Positions 1 to 11,121 of a stretch of DNA of 64,000 nt are shown here, piece by piece. The translations under genes were made by a program, and so were the position numbers. The number at the start of each line of letters is the position of its first letter. Position 1 is the stretch's first letter. The stretch lies in assembly GCA_031002005.1 (NCBI GenBank), contig JARYHS010008074.1, positions 270,197,930 through 270,261,929 on the forward strand. Direction: 5' to 3'. Origin of the DNA: Vandiemenella viatica. Taxonomy: Eukaryota > Arthropoda > Insecta > Orthoptera > Morabidae. Under the pieces are notes generated by a model. It was given only the letters and a program-made list of their open reading frames with translations. It was not told the DNA's origin and did no database searches.

Positions 1-34
1 GAAACTACTAAAAAATGACTTTAAACATGTTATA

Positions 35-560
35 ATGTTGAATTCTTATGAGCTCACAGCTGTTTTAACTAATTTTAATCATCTATTGGCAAAATCAATG
101 TTATATGACAGGCTGTTAATGCAAAATGTGATTTATTTCTTAGTATATTTCTTAAACTTTTTGAAGGAAGTTACCAACATCCATAACAGTGAACTGTGTA
201 AGGGATGGATAACAAAGAGTATTAGAGTATCTAGTAAAATGAAAAATGACATTCAGATAAAAGTAAGAGAATCGGGTAACTATACATTGAAAGTTCATTA
301 TAAACTTTATTCTAAAATACTAAGAAATGTAATAAGGAAGACCAAGAACATGTATATATCAGCGAAAATAGAGAATTCAGGCAATAAAATGAATATTACA
401 CAGAATATAATAAAAAGCAAGACAGGAAAATCTGTAAATCACTCTAAAGACATAAAAATATAACAAAATGGATCTGTGTATAGTGAATTAGGGGAATTTT
501 GTGAAATATTTAGCAAACAATTGTACAATGATAACACAGCCAAACCTGTTGCAAATATTC
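35..560 (+). pseudogene. Non-LTR retrotransposon relic, EN-RT linker
   Basis: An open frame (142 codons, 35-463) reads like the segment between endonuclease and reverse transcriptase in insect Jockey/CR1-type LINEs. It starts 'KGWITKSIRVSSKMKND', continues with a basic stretch of paired Tyr/Lys ('HYKLYSKILRNVIRKTKN') and ends near 'IIKSKTGK'. After the stop, the same frame continues with 'NGSVYSELGEFCEIFSKQL', the usual pre-RT motif. The catalytic endonuclease and RT blocks are absent, so this is a fragment. The family is inferred from residue pattern only; the exact clade is uncertain. Confidence 0.55.
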
Positions 561-573
561 AATGAATTTATTG

Positions 574-612
574 ACCGGTTTCGATCCGCCTTAAGGGAGT
601 CTTCTTCAGAAA
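574..612 (-). other. Hammerhead-like / Penelope-type terminal motif
   Basis: On the minus strand this reads CTGAAGAAGACTCCC, then a short spacer, then GGATCGAAACCGG. This is the CUGANGA...GAAAC layout seen at termini of Penelope-like elements, which often carry minimal hammerhead ribozymes. The first core is changed (CTGAAGA rather than CTGATGA), so an active ribozyme is unlikely. No neighbouring reverse transcriptase was seen. Confidence 0.3.
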
Positions 613-620
613 CTATTTAA

Positions 621-1496
621 AATATATTACATAAATCTAAAAACACTTTTCAATAAAATAGTACACTTTTGTACTAAAGTCACACATTAAAATTTATTAT
701 CTGGCTAACTATCCGGCAGCCAGCATGCATCACAGAGCCAGCGTCTAATCTGGGTGGCAGTAAGCAATACCGTTGCTGTTGACGCTGCCATGTTCAAGAT
801 TTAGCAAACATTTTACTTCACTTGTAGAAAAATTACACATAGGGGGGGAAAAACAATATAGTACCCTAAGGCTTCTTCAGACTGCTTTCCCAAAAAGATT
901 TGTGGTGATACAGTTGCCAACAGTAAGGCCGGGCACACATTGAGCTGCATGGTGCAGTATGGGCAGCGCAGGGCAACATAAAAACAGAAACTGTGTCAGT
1001 CAGTTGCCCGCTTATATTAGAATGCAGTTTTGTGTGGCAGTTTACAAAGCATTGTTGTGTTGTGTGCAAACCTGACCCAAAAAAAAGTAACCAAAACCAT
1101 CTTGATGCAAAACCTTGATTTTTTATTTCTGAATCAGATTGGGTTGATGAGCTTAGAAAATTGTTATTACTTTATCAGAAGCTGAGGTAGATAAAACTAA
1201 GGAAAAGTGAGCATATGAAAAGAATTTTGCAGTGACAAGAGAATTCTCAAAAAATTTATGGATTATTTCTGGATGACTCAAACGGAGATTCACAGCATAA
1301 TCCAACGTGTTATTTTCTGGAAAACGCTCAGATACCTATTGGAATTGCAAAAATCTGGCAGTATTTTCGAGGTTATTTATTTTTTGTTTAGCGCATGATG
1401 GTACATGACATTTATTAGAATTTTTTATATTATATTTTTAAGAAAACTACATACATGGCGGATGAAGGGGGAAAGTAAAAGAAGCCAGAGAACACC
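621..1496. other. Unassigned AT-rich sequence
   Basis: No gene, TIR or recognisable element was found. A minus-strand open frame at 866-1069 has no family features and looks like chance. The stretch separates the hammerhead-like relic from the 5' edge of the RTE-like LINE. Confidence 0.5.
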
Positions 1497-2726
1497 ATGA
1501 GGCAATCTCTAGGGCTAACAACCCTAGTTGTAACACAGATGTGCAGACATCAAAAAAAAAAAAATTTAAGCCAAACATGCATGATGGCAAAACTTCTAAA
1601 GAATATTACCCCAGGGGGTAAATCTTCGGATAAATCCCTCGTCGTGAAAGGTGCGGCGCAAGAGTCTCATTCGGATTCTGGGGGAGACTTGACATCATGC
1701 AAAAGACGAGTCGGAGCTTCTTGGAATGTCCATAACAGTCGCAAACTCAGAACCATATCCAAAACATTTCTAGCAACATTCAATATAAATTCACTCACCC
1801 AAACTGGTAAGATGAAAACCCTAACTAGAGCCCTCCATGAAAACCAGATATCTGTAATAGCACTGCAAGAAACACGGTACCCAGATAAAGATATTTTCGA
1901 TTCTGAAGGTTATCGTTTCTTCAAGAGTCGAGCACAGAAAAGGATTCTCAATGGGTCTCTGATGCTTGGAACAGCCTTTGCTGTGAAAACTACAATCCTG
2001 GAATCAGTTGAAAATTTTGAACCAGTAAATGATCGGCTATCTATATTAACAATCAAGTGCGCCAACAAAACCTACACACTTATAAATGCACATGCCCCCA
2101 CAAATGATAAAAACAGATCAGATCCAGATGAAGTGGAAAAATTTTGGGATCTACTAGATGAAAAGCTAGCCAAGATTTCCAAGCACCATGTAAAAATTCT
2201 TTTGGGGGATTTCAACCCACAACTTGGGCGAGAAAAGAAATACCGGAAAATTATTGGATATTATCCCGCTCACAAAAAAACCAATCAAAATGGTAAGAGA
2301 TTAGTCTCCCTCTGCGAAAATCATAGCCTGCAGGTCATGTCGACACACTTTCGTCATTTGCCAAGGAAGCAAACAACATGGCGATCTCCAGTCCAAGCCA
2401 TTGGAGAGTTCCAAATAGATCACGTTGCTATCTCCAGGAAAAATAGCCCTGAGATTATGACCGTTAAAGTAAAAAAGAGCATAAATGTAGACTCAGATCA
2501 TTATATGTCAATAATCAAGTTCAAACCCATTCCTGCAAACAATAAGAAAACACCCAAACAGATCATACGTTTCAACAATGATAAACTCAAGCAAAAAATC
2601 AAGGAGTTTCAGGAGAAGGCCAGACCCATTGATTGCAACTTTAACAACACAAAAAGTCACCTGATTGAGACAGCAAAGGAACTTGCAGAAATAAAAAGAA
2701 AGAAAAAAACACGCCTGGTGGAATGA
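1497..2726 (+). pseudogene. LINE endonuclease domain (exonuclease/endonuclease/phosphatase fold)
   Basis: 409-codon frame. Residues about 90-345 form an APE-like endonuclease that would nick target DNA for target-primed reverse transcription. Visible signatures in order: 'TFNINSL' at the domain start, 'IALQETRY' with the catalytic Glu, 'LINAHAPTND', 'LLGDFNPQLG' with the Asp/Asn pair, and 'SDHYMSI' with the terminal Asp-His. All of these are intact. The first 80 codons are low-similarity, so the true start may be later than 1497. An indel in the A-run near 2700-2709 shifts the frame and ends the ORF early; the following codons ('HAWWNDNC') continue the protein one frame over. Confidence 0.75.
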
Positions 2727-3609
2727 CAACTGTGAATGTGTACTCAAACAAAGACTACAATCATGGAAAAAATACTACTCAACTAAATCAGAAACCGACT
2801 GGGAAACCTACAAAACCCAACGGGCCCAAGCAGCTAGAGTGATCCGAGCCGAGAAACGGAGTTATGAAAAATCTCTTATTGTAAACATAGAACAGAATTT
2901 TAAGAAAAACGAAATTAGAGAGTACTACAAAACATTCAAAAGAAAACTCGCAGGATACAAACCGCCGTCGCTGTGCTTTCAAAGGAAAGATGGCACACTG
3001 GCCACATCAAATGAAGAAAACTGTAGGATCCTTTCTGACTATTTCGAAAGTCTACTTAACTGTGATAAGCCCGTAAATCCTATTAAGACAGAGGAACCCT
3101 TATTCACATACCCGGTATCCTTACCACCCGACAAAAATGAAATCAAGCGCCACATCGCTAGACTTAAAAACAATAAGGCACCTGGAGAAGACTCCATAAC
3201 TGCAGAACTATGGAAATATGCCCCCGAAGAATCAATAGAAATCTTGCAAAAGCAAATAGAAGAAATTTGGGATGAGGAAATTGTACCCGAAGATTGGAAA
3301 ACGGCTTTAATCCACCCGTTGCACAAAAAAGGCAGTAGGAAGATTGTTGACAACTACAGAGGAATTTCCTTGCTTCCGGTAACATATAAAATTCTCTCAC
3401 TTGCCATCCTGGAGAGATTAGAATCCCAAGTTGGGCACCAAATAGGTGAATACCAAGGAGGCTTCAGAAAAAATCGTTCAACAGCGGAACAGATCCACAA
3501 CCTCAAGACGATCATCAGATACTACACGCTCAGATCAAAGCAATATGTGTCAGTTTTTGTGGACTTTAAGAAAGCTTATGACTCGGGAAGTGCTTTTGAA
3601 CATCCTTAA
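2710..3609 (+). pseudogene. LINE reverse transcriptase, N-terminal half (fingers and motif A)
   Basis: Continues the endonuclease ORF after the frameshift. It has the linker 'HAWWNDNC', then 'NNKAPGEDSITAELWKY', 'PEDWKTALIHPLHKKGS', 'DNYRGISLLPVTYKILS' and 'GEYQGGFRKNRSTAEQI' (RT motifs 0-2). It ends with motif A 'VFVDFKKAYDS', holding the first catalytic Asp. Immediately after AYD a small deletion near 3585 shifts the frame, so the ORF stops at 3609 while the domain continues in another frame. Confidence 0.75.
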
Positions 3610-4138
3610 TGAATTTAGAGTTGACCTAAAATTATTGGCAATAATTAGATCCACACTGACAAACACAAAATCAAAAGTTAAGTTTTTAGGATGTCTGTCA
3701 GATCCTTTTGAAGTCACAACTGGAGTCAGGCAAGGTGACGGTCTGTCTCCACTACTTTTTAACTGTGTTCTCGAAAAGATCATTCGGACCTGGCGAGCAA
3801 AATTAAAGGAAATTGACTGCAGCCCATCAAGAATAGGAACTAAATCTAAAGGGATCACAATAGACACTCTGGCTTTTGCCGATGACATCACTATCGTATC
3901 AGATGACTTAGAAACTGCTAGGATCCAAATTGATTTGCTGAAGGAAATTGCTGATCAAACCGGTTTACAGATATCTTTTGAGAAAACAAATTTAATGACT
4001 AACATCAAGGATGCTCCACCAAAACTTCAAACCAAATACGGGGACATTAATCAAGTGGAAAAATTTAAGTACCTTGGTGAGATCATTATGAAAATGGTTT
4101 GGACAAAGAAGCTATTCGGGAAAGGATTCGCAAACTAG
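3586..4138 (+). pseudogene. LINE reverse transcriptase, palm motifs B and C
   Basis: Second RT frame. It starts after motif A with 'REVLLNILNEFRVDLK', then motif B 'TTGVRQGDGLSPLLFN', then motif C 'TLAFADDITIVSDDLE', with the catalytic Asp-Asp intact. It goes on to 'GLQISFEKTNLM' and 'VEKFKYLGEII' (motif D/E region). A frameshift near 4090 ends it. An upstream part of the same frame (3446-3585) is only a shadow of motif 2. Confidence 0.75.
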
Positions 4139-4757
4139 AAATAGCCTACCAAACTTCGCGAGAGGTCTATAATAAAAAATGTCTTTCACAAAATACTAAA
4201 ATACGTCATTATGAAACAGTTTTGAAACCAGTAGTTTTGTATGCAGCTGAAACCTTGTTCCTGAATGCCGATAAAGGACTTCTGGGAGAACTGGAGAAAA
4301 AAGAGAGAAAAATTATTATAGGAATTCTGGGTTCCAACTTTAAGAATGGCGTCCTTCAAAAGAAATCCAAGAAAGAAGTCTACAGCAAAATAGAGAAAAT
4401 CACTGAAACAATCCGCAAAAGACGGGCTCGATTCTATGGCCACCTCAAACGGATGGAGGAGAACAGACTAACAAAAAAAATCTTTAACTTAGTTGATTCC
4501 AGACCCAAAACTGTAATGCCCTGGTTCGTAAATATTAAAGAATATCTTCATTTGATGGGACAGAACCAGAAGATGCTTTAAACAGAGATATGTTTCGGAA
4601 GAAGTTAATGACAAGTGGGACAAGCCGAGACGAAAAATCCAATGTAAGATGCGGTACACTCTGGACAGAGGAGCGCAAACAGGTGCATTCAAAACGAATG
4701 AAGGAGTTCTGGGACCAAAAGAAGAAGAAACTCGCTTCCAAATGCACAAAGGCTTAA
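4093..4757 (+). pseudogene. LINE C-terminal domain
   Basis: The post-RT region reads 'DKEAIRERIRKLEIAY', then 'KPVVLYAAETLFLN', a basic stretch 'IRKRRARFYGHLKRM', and after another shift near 4575 'RMKEFWDQKKKKLAS' with a stop at 4755-4757. This Tyr-Gly-His-Leu-Lys-Arg block is typical of the thumb/C-terminal region of this LINE type. It confirms that the copy extends to its natural 3' end. Confidence 0.65.
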
Positions 4758-4796
4758 CGTGGTCCTAGTTGCCTCAACGAATAAATAATAATAACA

Positions 4797-6364
4797 GAAC
4801 TTAAGAAACTCTTGCAACCAATCTGGAGATTGGAAATACACGTTGCATTAAGGTTTCATTAAGAAGTGTTCAACCAATTATTCGGGAAATTTTCTTCAAT
4901 AGAATAACAAAACAGATGTACTCCTTTATTTTCATTCATTCATGCCGTACAGCCGTAACCGCTTAAAGTAGACCACTGATGGCACCTGGGTCAGCAGAAG
5001 TGCACGCTGATCACGCGGGGAACAATGTGGAATGGCTGAATTTAAAAGTTATCAAATGGGAAAGAGGTCTAAAATCACGCGTGACTTACGAGAACATTCG
5101 GTAGGTAATGACTGGCATTGCACAGATCACAGGTCGTTGAACCTAAGTGTGTTAGAAGGTTTATTAAAATGAAACAGCAGAATGCCTTGCCCTAACAGTG
5201 TGCAACCAAGACTACACCGCCGCCATGCTGGTTTAAGCAGCGACACCAACACTTAGGAAAGCCAGCTGTGACCCTAAGAGCCACTGTTAAATTGTAAGTG
5301 AAATGATTCAGTCTTAGTGAACACTAAGTGCACCTGGATTGTTGCTTGCGGGGACCTCGAGCATTGTAACCTCTCTCTTCAGGGTCTAATAAATAGGTAG
5401 GGGCATTTCATGACTTATACTTATTTAATAACCCGGCAAAGCAGTTAGTCACGTGAAGTTGCAACCATCTGTCTCAGACGCTGGAGGACAGACTGGAATG
5501 AGTGCTAAAGATAATTTTGCCAAGTAAGTGCAATAGCAGAAAGAGTTGTACACCACTTGACCCTTCCTGACAACTAACAGACTAGGCTCGGTTACAAAAT
5601 AGGTAAAACTAAGAACTTCATGCAGACTTTAAAAAGCTCAGTATTCTTTCAGTGACATCTCACTATATGTATGTTTTCGTGTGCTTTGTCATGAAACATT
5701 TTACCTATTTATATCTAATTCACAGATAAACATTTTCTGTACAAGACACAGAAAAACTTGTACAAAACACAAACAGTTTGTAAATAATAAAGATATATTT
5801 AAAGAAAAACCGAGAGGTTATCTTATTGGCAACTCCTACTCCATTCAAGAATTCGAACAAAATAATTAATTCTATTCAATATGACTTCTGAAAACTCAGT
5901 TGTAAAAATTAATATTTATGTTTTTCATTTGATCTAACCAGAATCATGTTAACCCTTTGTTTAACTTGAACTTTGCTGCAGAAATGTACACATCGTGTTA
6001 TAAGTAGGGTCATTAGCCCTAGAGAGGACCTACAGTTTAACATGGAATATAAACCACAGAATGTCCTAGCATAGCTCATATGATCAAACACAGCTCTCAA
6101 AATTCCTGCGCCTACCAGGATACAAACCCGGGATCGGAGCAGCGATTATTCGTATTGCATGTGTGTATACTAACCATGACATGTTTCACATCCCTGAGGT
6201 CCTTCCTCTGGTGGGATCCAAGGAACAACGTCCTATTATATAAAATCCTGATCTGGAGTCTGAGTATGTCGTCTATAGCTACTATAGCTGTTGGCTAGAG
6301 AACGGTCATGTGCCAGCCTTAACTTGCCAATCAACAGCCACCATATTACATTCATTCCGTCATC
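4797..6364. other. Unassigned intronic or flanking sequence
   Basis: About 1.6 kb with no gene family, TIR or LINE signature I could recognise. Open frames at 5681-5869, 5909-6100 and 6080-6298 are short and featureless. The base composition is a little less AT-rich between 4960 and 5620. Confidence 0.5.
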
Positions 6365-6365
6365 T

Positions 6366-6810
6366 TGCTTTTCACTTATTTACAACTAGATGCAGAAATG
6401 CATGTAAGGAGAAGGGGATACAATATTTACGCTATTTTATCTGTATCAGTTAGACGCAGAAATTCAGTAAGGAGAAGGGGATTCAATATTTACACTATTT
6501 TATCTGTATCATTTATAAGGACCAGGTTAAACCATAACCTAAGAATTTTTTTGGCAGACCGTAAGAAACAATGAAGTTTATCAAAAACTCAGAGAAACGT
6601 AATGCGAAATGTATTAGTCAGATAAATAACAGTTACTGTTTTTGAAATTACAGTCTCCATCATCTAAAGTAAAATGCATTTATTTATGTAAAATCCTAAC
6701 CAAATACTCTGATAATCTAACCAGAGTAATATATCCATATAACGAAAGGTATCATTTTATAAGCTTTTCCATAATAATTTCCTACTACCATTTTACACTA
6801 TACCCTTAGT
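6366..6810 (+). repeat. Dispersed repeat family, copy 1, with internal tandem duplication
   Basis: Shares long blocks with 7051-7690 and 23836-24240. Examples are 'GTAAGGAGAAGGG', 'TTTACGCTATTTTATCTG', 'AGGTTAAACCATAACCTAAG' and 'AAACTCAGAGAAA'. The GCAGAAAT...TCTGTATCA block (about 66 bp) is present twice in tandem here (6390-6510) but once in the other copies. There is no coding capacity and no clear TIR; it could be a SINE- or MITE-like family. Confidence 0.6.
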
Positions 6811-7050
6811 TTTTGATACATGTGTTAGCTATTAAATGAGATTTAAGATAACTTTTTTATTAGATTTAAATCATCAAGGATATGATTTACTGTATAAGTG
6901 ATGTGACACTGACAATTCAACAACGATATTATTGCCGCAAAATATCAGAGAGCAGTGATATTAGAAATACTGAGAGCAGGGGAAAAAAAAATTAATCCAA
7001 GGCAATTATATGTCGCAAAGTTACAATTAGTACGTTCGTTTAAATTTACA
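6811..7050. other. Spacer between two repeat copies
   Basis: AT-rich, with no recognised feature. Confidence 0.4.
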
Positions 7051-7690
7051 TATTGATTTTTACTTATCTATGACAACCAGATGTAGAAATTAATGTAAGG
7101 AGAAGGGTTTTAATTATTTACGCTATTTTATCTGCATCAGTTGTAAGAACTAGGTTAAACCGTAACCTAAGAACTTTTTTGGCACACGATAAGAAACAAT
7201 GAAGATTATTAAAAACTCAGAGAAAGTTTACAGGAAATGTACGAATCATGAAATATATCATTCAAATAAATGACAGTTATCTGTTTTTGATATTATACTT
7301 TCTGTCATTTAAAGTAAAATAAAGTAAAGTAAATAATTCGGGATTACTGGAGATCGCGATTCCGTCAGGAATTGCCATGGTAAAACGCAGGAATCCTCTA
7401 GAAATATTTTCTGAAGTACATTTAACAGTATTATGCCGATCCAGGATGTATTACAACCTAATTTCTGCTTGAAAATAATGGTAGTATACAGGCTGTATTA
7501 CAACAAAATTACTGCTTGAAAATAATATGTCTTGCGATTGACTACAGCTGTATAATGACATCATTACTGAATGTTATTTTGGCGGAATCACGATTTCCTG
7601 TAGACCCAATCATTATTAATTTTTCTTACAAGTTTTTCCTGAATAAATTCCTACTACCACCACAGGTGATGCCTGTTGTTATTCATATGA
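7051..7690 (+). repeat. Dispersed repeat family, copy 2
   Basis: A second copy in the same orientation as the one at 6366. It matches in the GTAAGGAGAAGGG, TTAAACCGTAACCTAAGAAC and GACAGTTATCTG blocks. It ends near 'AATTCCTACTACCACCACAG', which recurs in changed form near 6770 and 24200. It is longer than copy 1 because of extra sequence around 7330-7560. It directly abuts the 5' side of the Jockey-like LINE. Confidence 0.55.
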
Positions 7691-8124
7691 GGGTAATAGA
7701 AGCCCCACAGAGGCCTGGTACACAAGTGCCAGGTACGGGTTTGGCGAACCCACGGTCTCCGAGCTAGAAACTTGTGAGCGCCGCAAGTTTCCCACACCGT
7801 AACCTCCTACCATGCTTCAACGACCACCGCAGGGCGTGGCGGTGGAACGTTGTGTGCCTAGGAGAACAGGGATCTTGGCTTCATCGCCTGCATTGCAAGG
7901 ACGGAACAAACCTCTGTATATATATATATATATATATAAAAAAACCCTCAACCTCCAGGTCAGACACATGCCGAGGTGGCGAATGGGTGATGAGGGAAAT
8001 CACTCGCTAGCGTGCAATCTCAGGGGCACCTGCGCACCCCTGTTGTATTAGCATTTCTTTTTAAATTGGTTATACTCGTGGGACCAAAATTAAGACTCAC
8101 AAGAAAACCAAACCAAGCTGCGGC

Positions 8125-9555
8125 ATGAGTGTGCTGCAGGCTAATATAAATATTCCCAGTTCAAAGAAACGGGTGAGGGTTATTAGCCCCCCCATAACTG
8201 AAAGTGACAGTAACAGAAAAGTTTGTTCAGTACAGAACGCTTTTGTAATTATGGACAAAATTGAAGGAACATTGGAAAAGGTGTCAGCCTTCAATATCTC
8301 AAAGGGTCTAGAGAGTCTTTTTGGTACCCTTAACATTGTTAAAAAACTGAGGAACGGGACACTGCTCCTGGAAACAGTCACCAGTTTGCAAGCTACCCAA
8401 CTGCTGAATTGTGAGAGGCTTGGGGAGTTCGCCATAAAATGCGAACTCCATAAGTCCCTAAATTCCAGTAAAGGCGTAGTCACCCTCCGTGATGTTATGG
8501 ATTTAGGGACTGACGAGCTTCTTAAGGAATGGAAATCAGAGAAAGTGATTGAGGTACGTCAGATCACACGAAGGGTGAATGGCAATCTTGAAAAGACTGC
8601 CACCTGACGTTTGACACTCCAGTATTGCCCAAGAATATTAAGGCTGGATATTTAAACCTTAATGTCCGTCCGTATGTTCCGGACCCGATGCGCTGTTACC
8701 AGTGTCAGTGGTTCGGACATACGATGGCGTCATTTTAGGGTAACCCCACATGTGGAAACTGTGGGAAGGGCGCACACTAGCCTGGTGTCAGTTGTACGCT
8801 CCCACAGGCTTGTATCAACTGCTCCGCCTGGTTCGCATCCCGCCTGGAGCAGGGAATGTAAAGAGTATCTTGAAGAACGCAAGATACAGGAGCTGAAGAC
8901 CAAAGAGTGGATTCCTTATGGCGAAGCTAAGAAGAAGGCCAAGTTATTTGCTGCCCCAGTATTTGCAACTAGTTTTGCTAAGAAGGCTTCAGCTCCCATC
9001 AGGAAACAAAGTGTTGCTACGCAGACATTCGTTGCAGACATGGGCACAAGCTCTACATGCTCGTGTTGGTGCAAATGTGAAGCTAAACCCGTTAAGGTCG
9101 TAACGCCTAAGACTGCAGACGTCGGTAGCAACACGTCTGCGACCTCGATCACACCAGCAGTAGTGAAACAGGATCCACCAGCAATAGCAGTTAAATTACC
9201 AGCACCTCCAATACCACCATGTGCCGCGAAAGCAGTAGCACTACCAACTGCTACCAACATAACTGGAGGCGACCCGAAGATACATGGTCCGAGGTTTAGG
9301 CTGACGGACCTGATTCAGTTCATTAAATCTCCCTCTTCGTCCCCTCCCAGAACACCTGGTAAAAGGGAGAAAAAGGGAATGAGAGCGAGTAAGAAGAAGG
9401 TCAAGGAGGTAGTCGATGAGGACAATGAATCGGATACTTCTGACTCTTTGGAAACAGAGGAAACTGCAATGCTGGTGGACGAGCCTGATCCCGTGCCTCA
9501 GCAGGCAGTGACCAACGACCCACCCGGACTGGGTCGGTTGGAACCAAACAGGTAG
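8125..9555 (+). pseudogene. LINE ORF1 (gag-like nucleic-acid-binding protein) relic
   Basis: ORF1 binds element RNA. Here the frame opens at ATG 8125 and contains 'AFVIMDKIEGTLEKVS', 'VKKLRNGTLLLET', 'NSSKGVVTLRDVMDL' and 'EVRQITRRVNGN', the conserved ORF1 core. Compared with copy 2, 7 nt are missing near 8602, which causes a stop at 8605. In the next frame the text continues 'LPKNIKAGYLNLNVRPY' and a zinc knuckle 'CYQCQWFGHTMAS' whose final Cys is replaced, followed by a stop. A third frame (8662-9555) gives 'HPAWSRECKEYLEERKIQEL' and a low-complexity Pro/Ala/Ser and acidic tail ending at TAG 9553-9555. Confidence 0.75.
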
Positions 9556-9581
9556 GATGTGCCTAAAATCTTAGGCACATC
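9556..9581. repeat. Perfect 11-bp hairpin at the ORF1/ORF2 deletion junction
   Basis: GATGTGCCTAA (9556-9566), loop AATC, TTAGGCACATC (9571-9581): a perfect stem directly after the ORF1 stop codon. The right half aligns with the last codons of ORF2 in copy 3 (Lys-Ile-Leu...Ala-stop; 'GGCCTAG' is shared). The hairpin is therefore built from the ends of ORF1 and ORF2 brought together by the internal deletion. Confidence 0.75.
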
Positions 9582-10416
9582 GGCCTAGTTTTAAGACGGA
9601 TGGGTGACCTCTTTACAGCCACTCATCCATATGCATTGTTTGCATTTTTTATACTTTTATAATTCATATCTCGTTGGCCAGTATACAGCCAGCAAGAAAT
9701 GTAGTGTTTTTAATCCTCTTTTGAACCTGTTTGGACCCTTTACAGCCTTCCAGGTGTAGTACGGTTTTAAGTCCTGGTGGTCGTTATTAAAGCCAAGTCT
9801 GATTTTATGACTCATTTTATTTGCTGTCTGTACGGCCGACCCCTTTACAGTCAACCACGCAGACAGTATTTTAGTACTTTTTTAAGCCACTGTGATAGCT
9901 GGTATTAGGGCACTAATGAACCCTTTGTCGACACATCCCAAAGGAACAACAACATCAGCAGTATGGTTTGGTGGTCCCTCTACAACCACTAACCCAAGTA
10001 TTGTGTTTTTTAGTTCTTCCGGGTTTTATTGTGTTCTGTCATGTTTTGATTTTATTTCTGTCTGGATAACCCCTTTACAGCTTAGCCAGCGAGTTTGTTT
10101 TATCATTTAACCTGATTGGTCTTTTTTACAGTGAACCAATTATTTTTTGTGTCTTTAATTTTTATGACCATTTTGCAGCGACCGTTTTAGTACCCTTTTT
10201 TGCTGTCTGTATGTCTGACCTTATAGCCGGCCATGCAGTTGGCATTTTTGCCAGTATTTTATTATTGTTTTTTTTTCTGTCTGTGTGGCTGACACCTTTA
10301 TAGTCAGCCATGTGAGCGGTATTTCTGTTGCTGCTTTAATATTTTAGTTTCCTATTCCTTCTGCGTGGCCGACCAAGTTACAGTCTCATTAGTATTAAAC
10401 CACTCTGTTAAACCAG
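9582..10416 (+). repeat. LINE 3' UTR with reiterated CCCTTTACAG motif
   Basis: The 3' UTR is made of degenerate units of about 80-110 bp, each with a pyrimidine-rich stretch followed by TTTACAG or a close variant. They occur near 9609, 9736, 9840, 10070, 10120, 10297 and 10378, often next to 'TGTGTGGCCGACC' and 'CAGTCAGCCAT'. The same units occur in copy 3 (43594-43840) and copy 2 (48240-48275). There is no coding potential. Confidence 0.65.
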
Positions 10417-11105
10417 TGCCGGGTTCTTCGGTGGTTTAATTAATATAGTAATTAATTAAGTAGTCCACCATAATATTCGGTTCAACATTTTTTTGTTTAT
10501 TACCAAAACAACGTCAGCGATATTGTTTACTTGCAAAGATACAATCCAGAAATACTACTGACGCAATATTGGACAGTTCCAAAATGAATCTGTATAAAAC
10601 TACTGTAAACTATCTAACTCTGTCCTTCCGCTGGTTTCTTTATATAGGCTCTATCGAAATTTCTGGAATTCTTCAAAAGCTTCTGCGAGATATTTCTCAA
10701 ACATTAACAATTACTCAAACAACTTAACATATTAAAAACAATCAGAATTAATACATAATCACTTAACATCATTACAAAATGGTCAGAAATGGAAATTAAA
10801 GATACCTAAACAGAAAATTAATTACAGAAATCATTTTAAACTGTAGAAAATTGTCCTGTAGACATCGTAACTTGCATTAATACTTGAAATTGCAAACATT
10901 TAAGAAATTCTCTTGCACAATTCGGTTCTTAAACATGTCAAATGGCCTTTAAATAATTTCTTTTCATAAAATAAGGTCTATATACACTGATTTACAAGAA
11001 ATTGCAAAACAAACATACCAGATCATATTCAAGCAAACTTTAGCTCACTACACATACTTTATAAAATACAATTCTATTTAAAGTTCAGGTATGAGGGCTG
11101 TTACA
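10417..11105 (-). repeat. 3' LTR (689 bp)
   Basis: Aligns over its whole length with 14856-15504, with scattered substitutions. It carries about 40 bp (around 10949-10988, TTTAAATAATTTC...) missing from the other LTR, which accounts for the length difference. On the minus strand it contains a TATA-like CTATATAAAG (near 10636-10648) and an AATAAA about 140 nt downstream (near 10496-10501), in the order expected of U3-R. Confidence 0.85.
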
Positions 11106-11121
11106 ACCCCTCCCCAGGATT
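11106..11121 (-). promoter_or_regulatory. Polypurine tract next to 3' LTR
   Basis: On the minus strand TCCTGGGGAGGGGT runs straight into the LTR start TGTAACAG. This is the plus-strand primer site for reverse transcription. A second GGGGAGGGG run occurs inside the element near 11684-11697. Confidence 0.7.

Larger units (their letters stand above)
1497..4793 (+). mobile_element. RTE-like non-LTR retrotransposon (family A), near full length, inactivated
   Basis: A single-ORF LINE with an APE-type endonuclease, then reverse transcriptase, then a C-terminal region, on one strand. The coding region is broken by about four frameshifts (near 2705, 3585, 4090 and 4575). The natural stop is probably the TAA at 4755-4757. 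The element ends in a short A/AAT-rich tail (about 4779-4793), as RTE-type elements do; there is no long poly(A). A related but older copy lies on the minus strand at 37230-41060. RTE is inferred from the single-ORF design and the tail; a tree of the RT domain would settle the clade. Confidence 0.8.

Noticed and set aside
8916..9260. Minus-strand open frame of 114 codons
   Set aside because: An Ala/Gly-rich shadow of the ORF1 tail on the plus strand.
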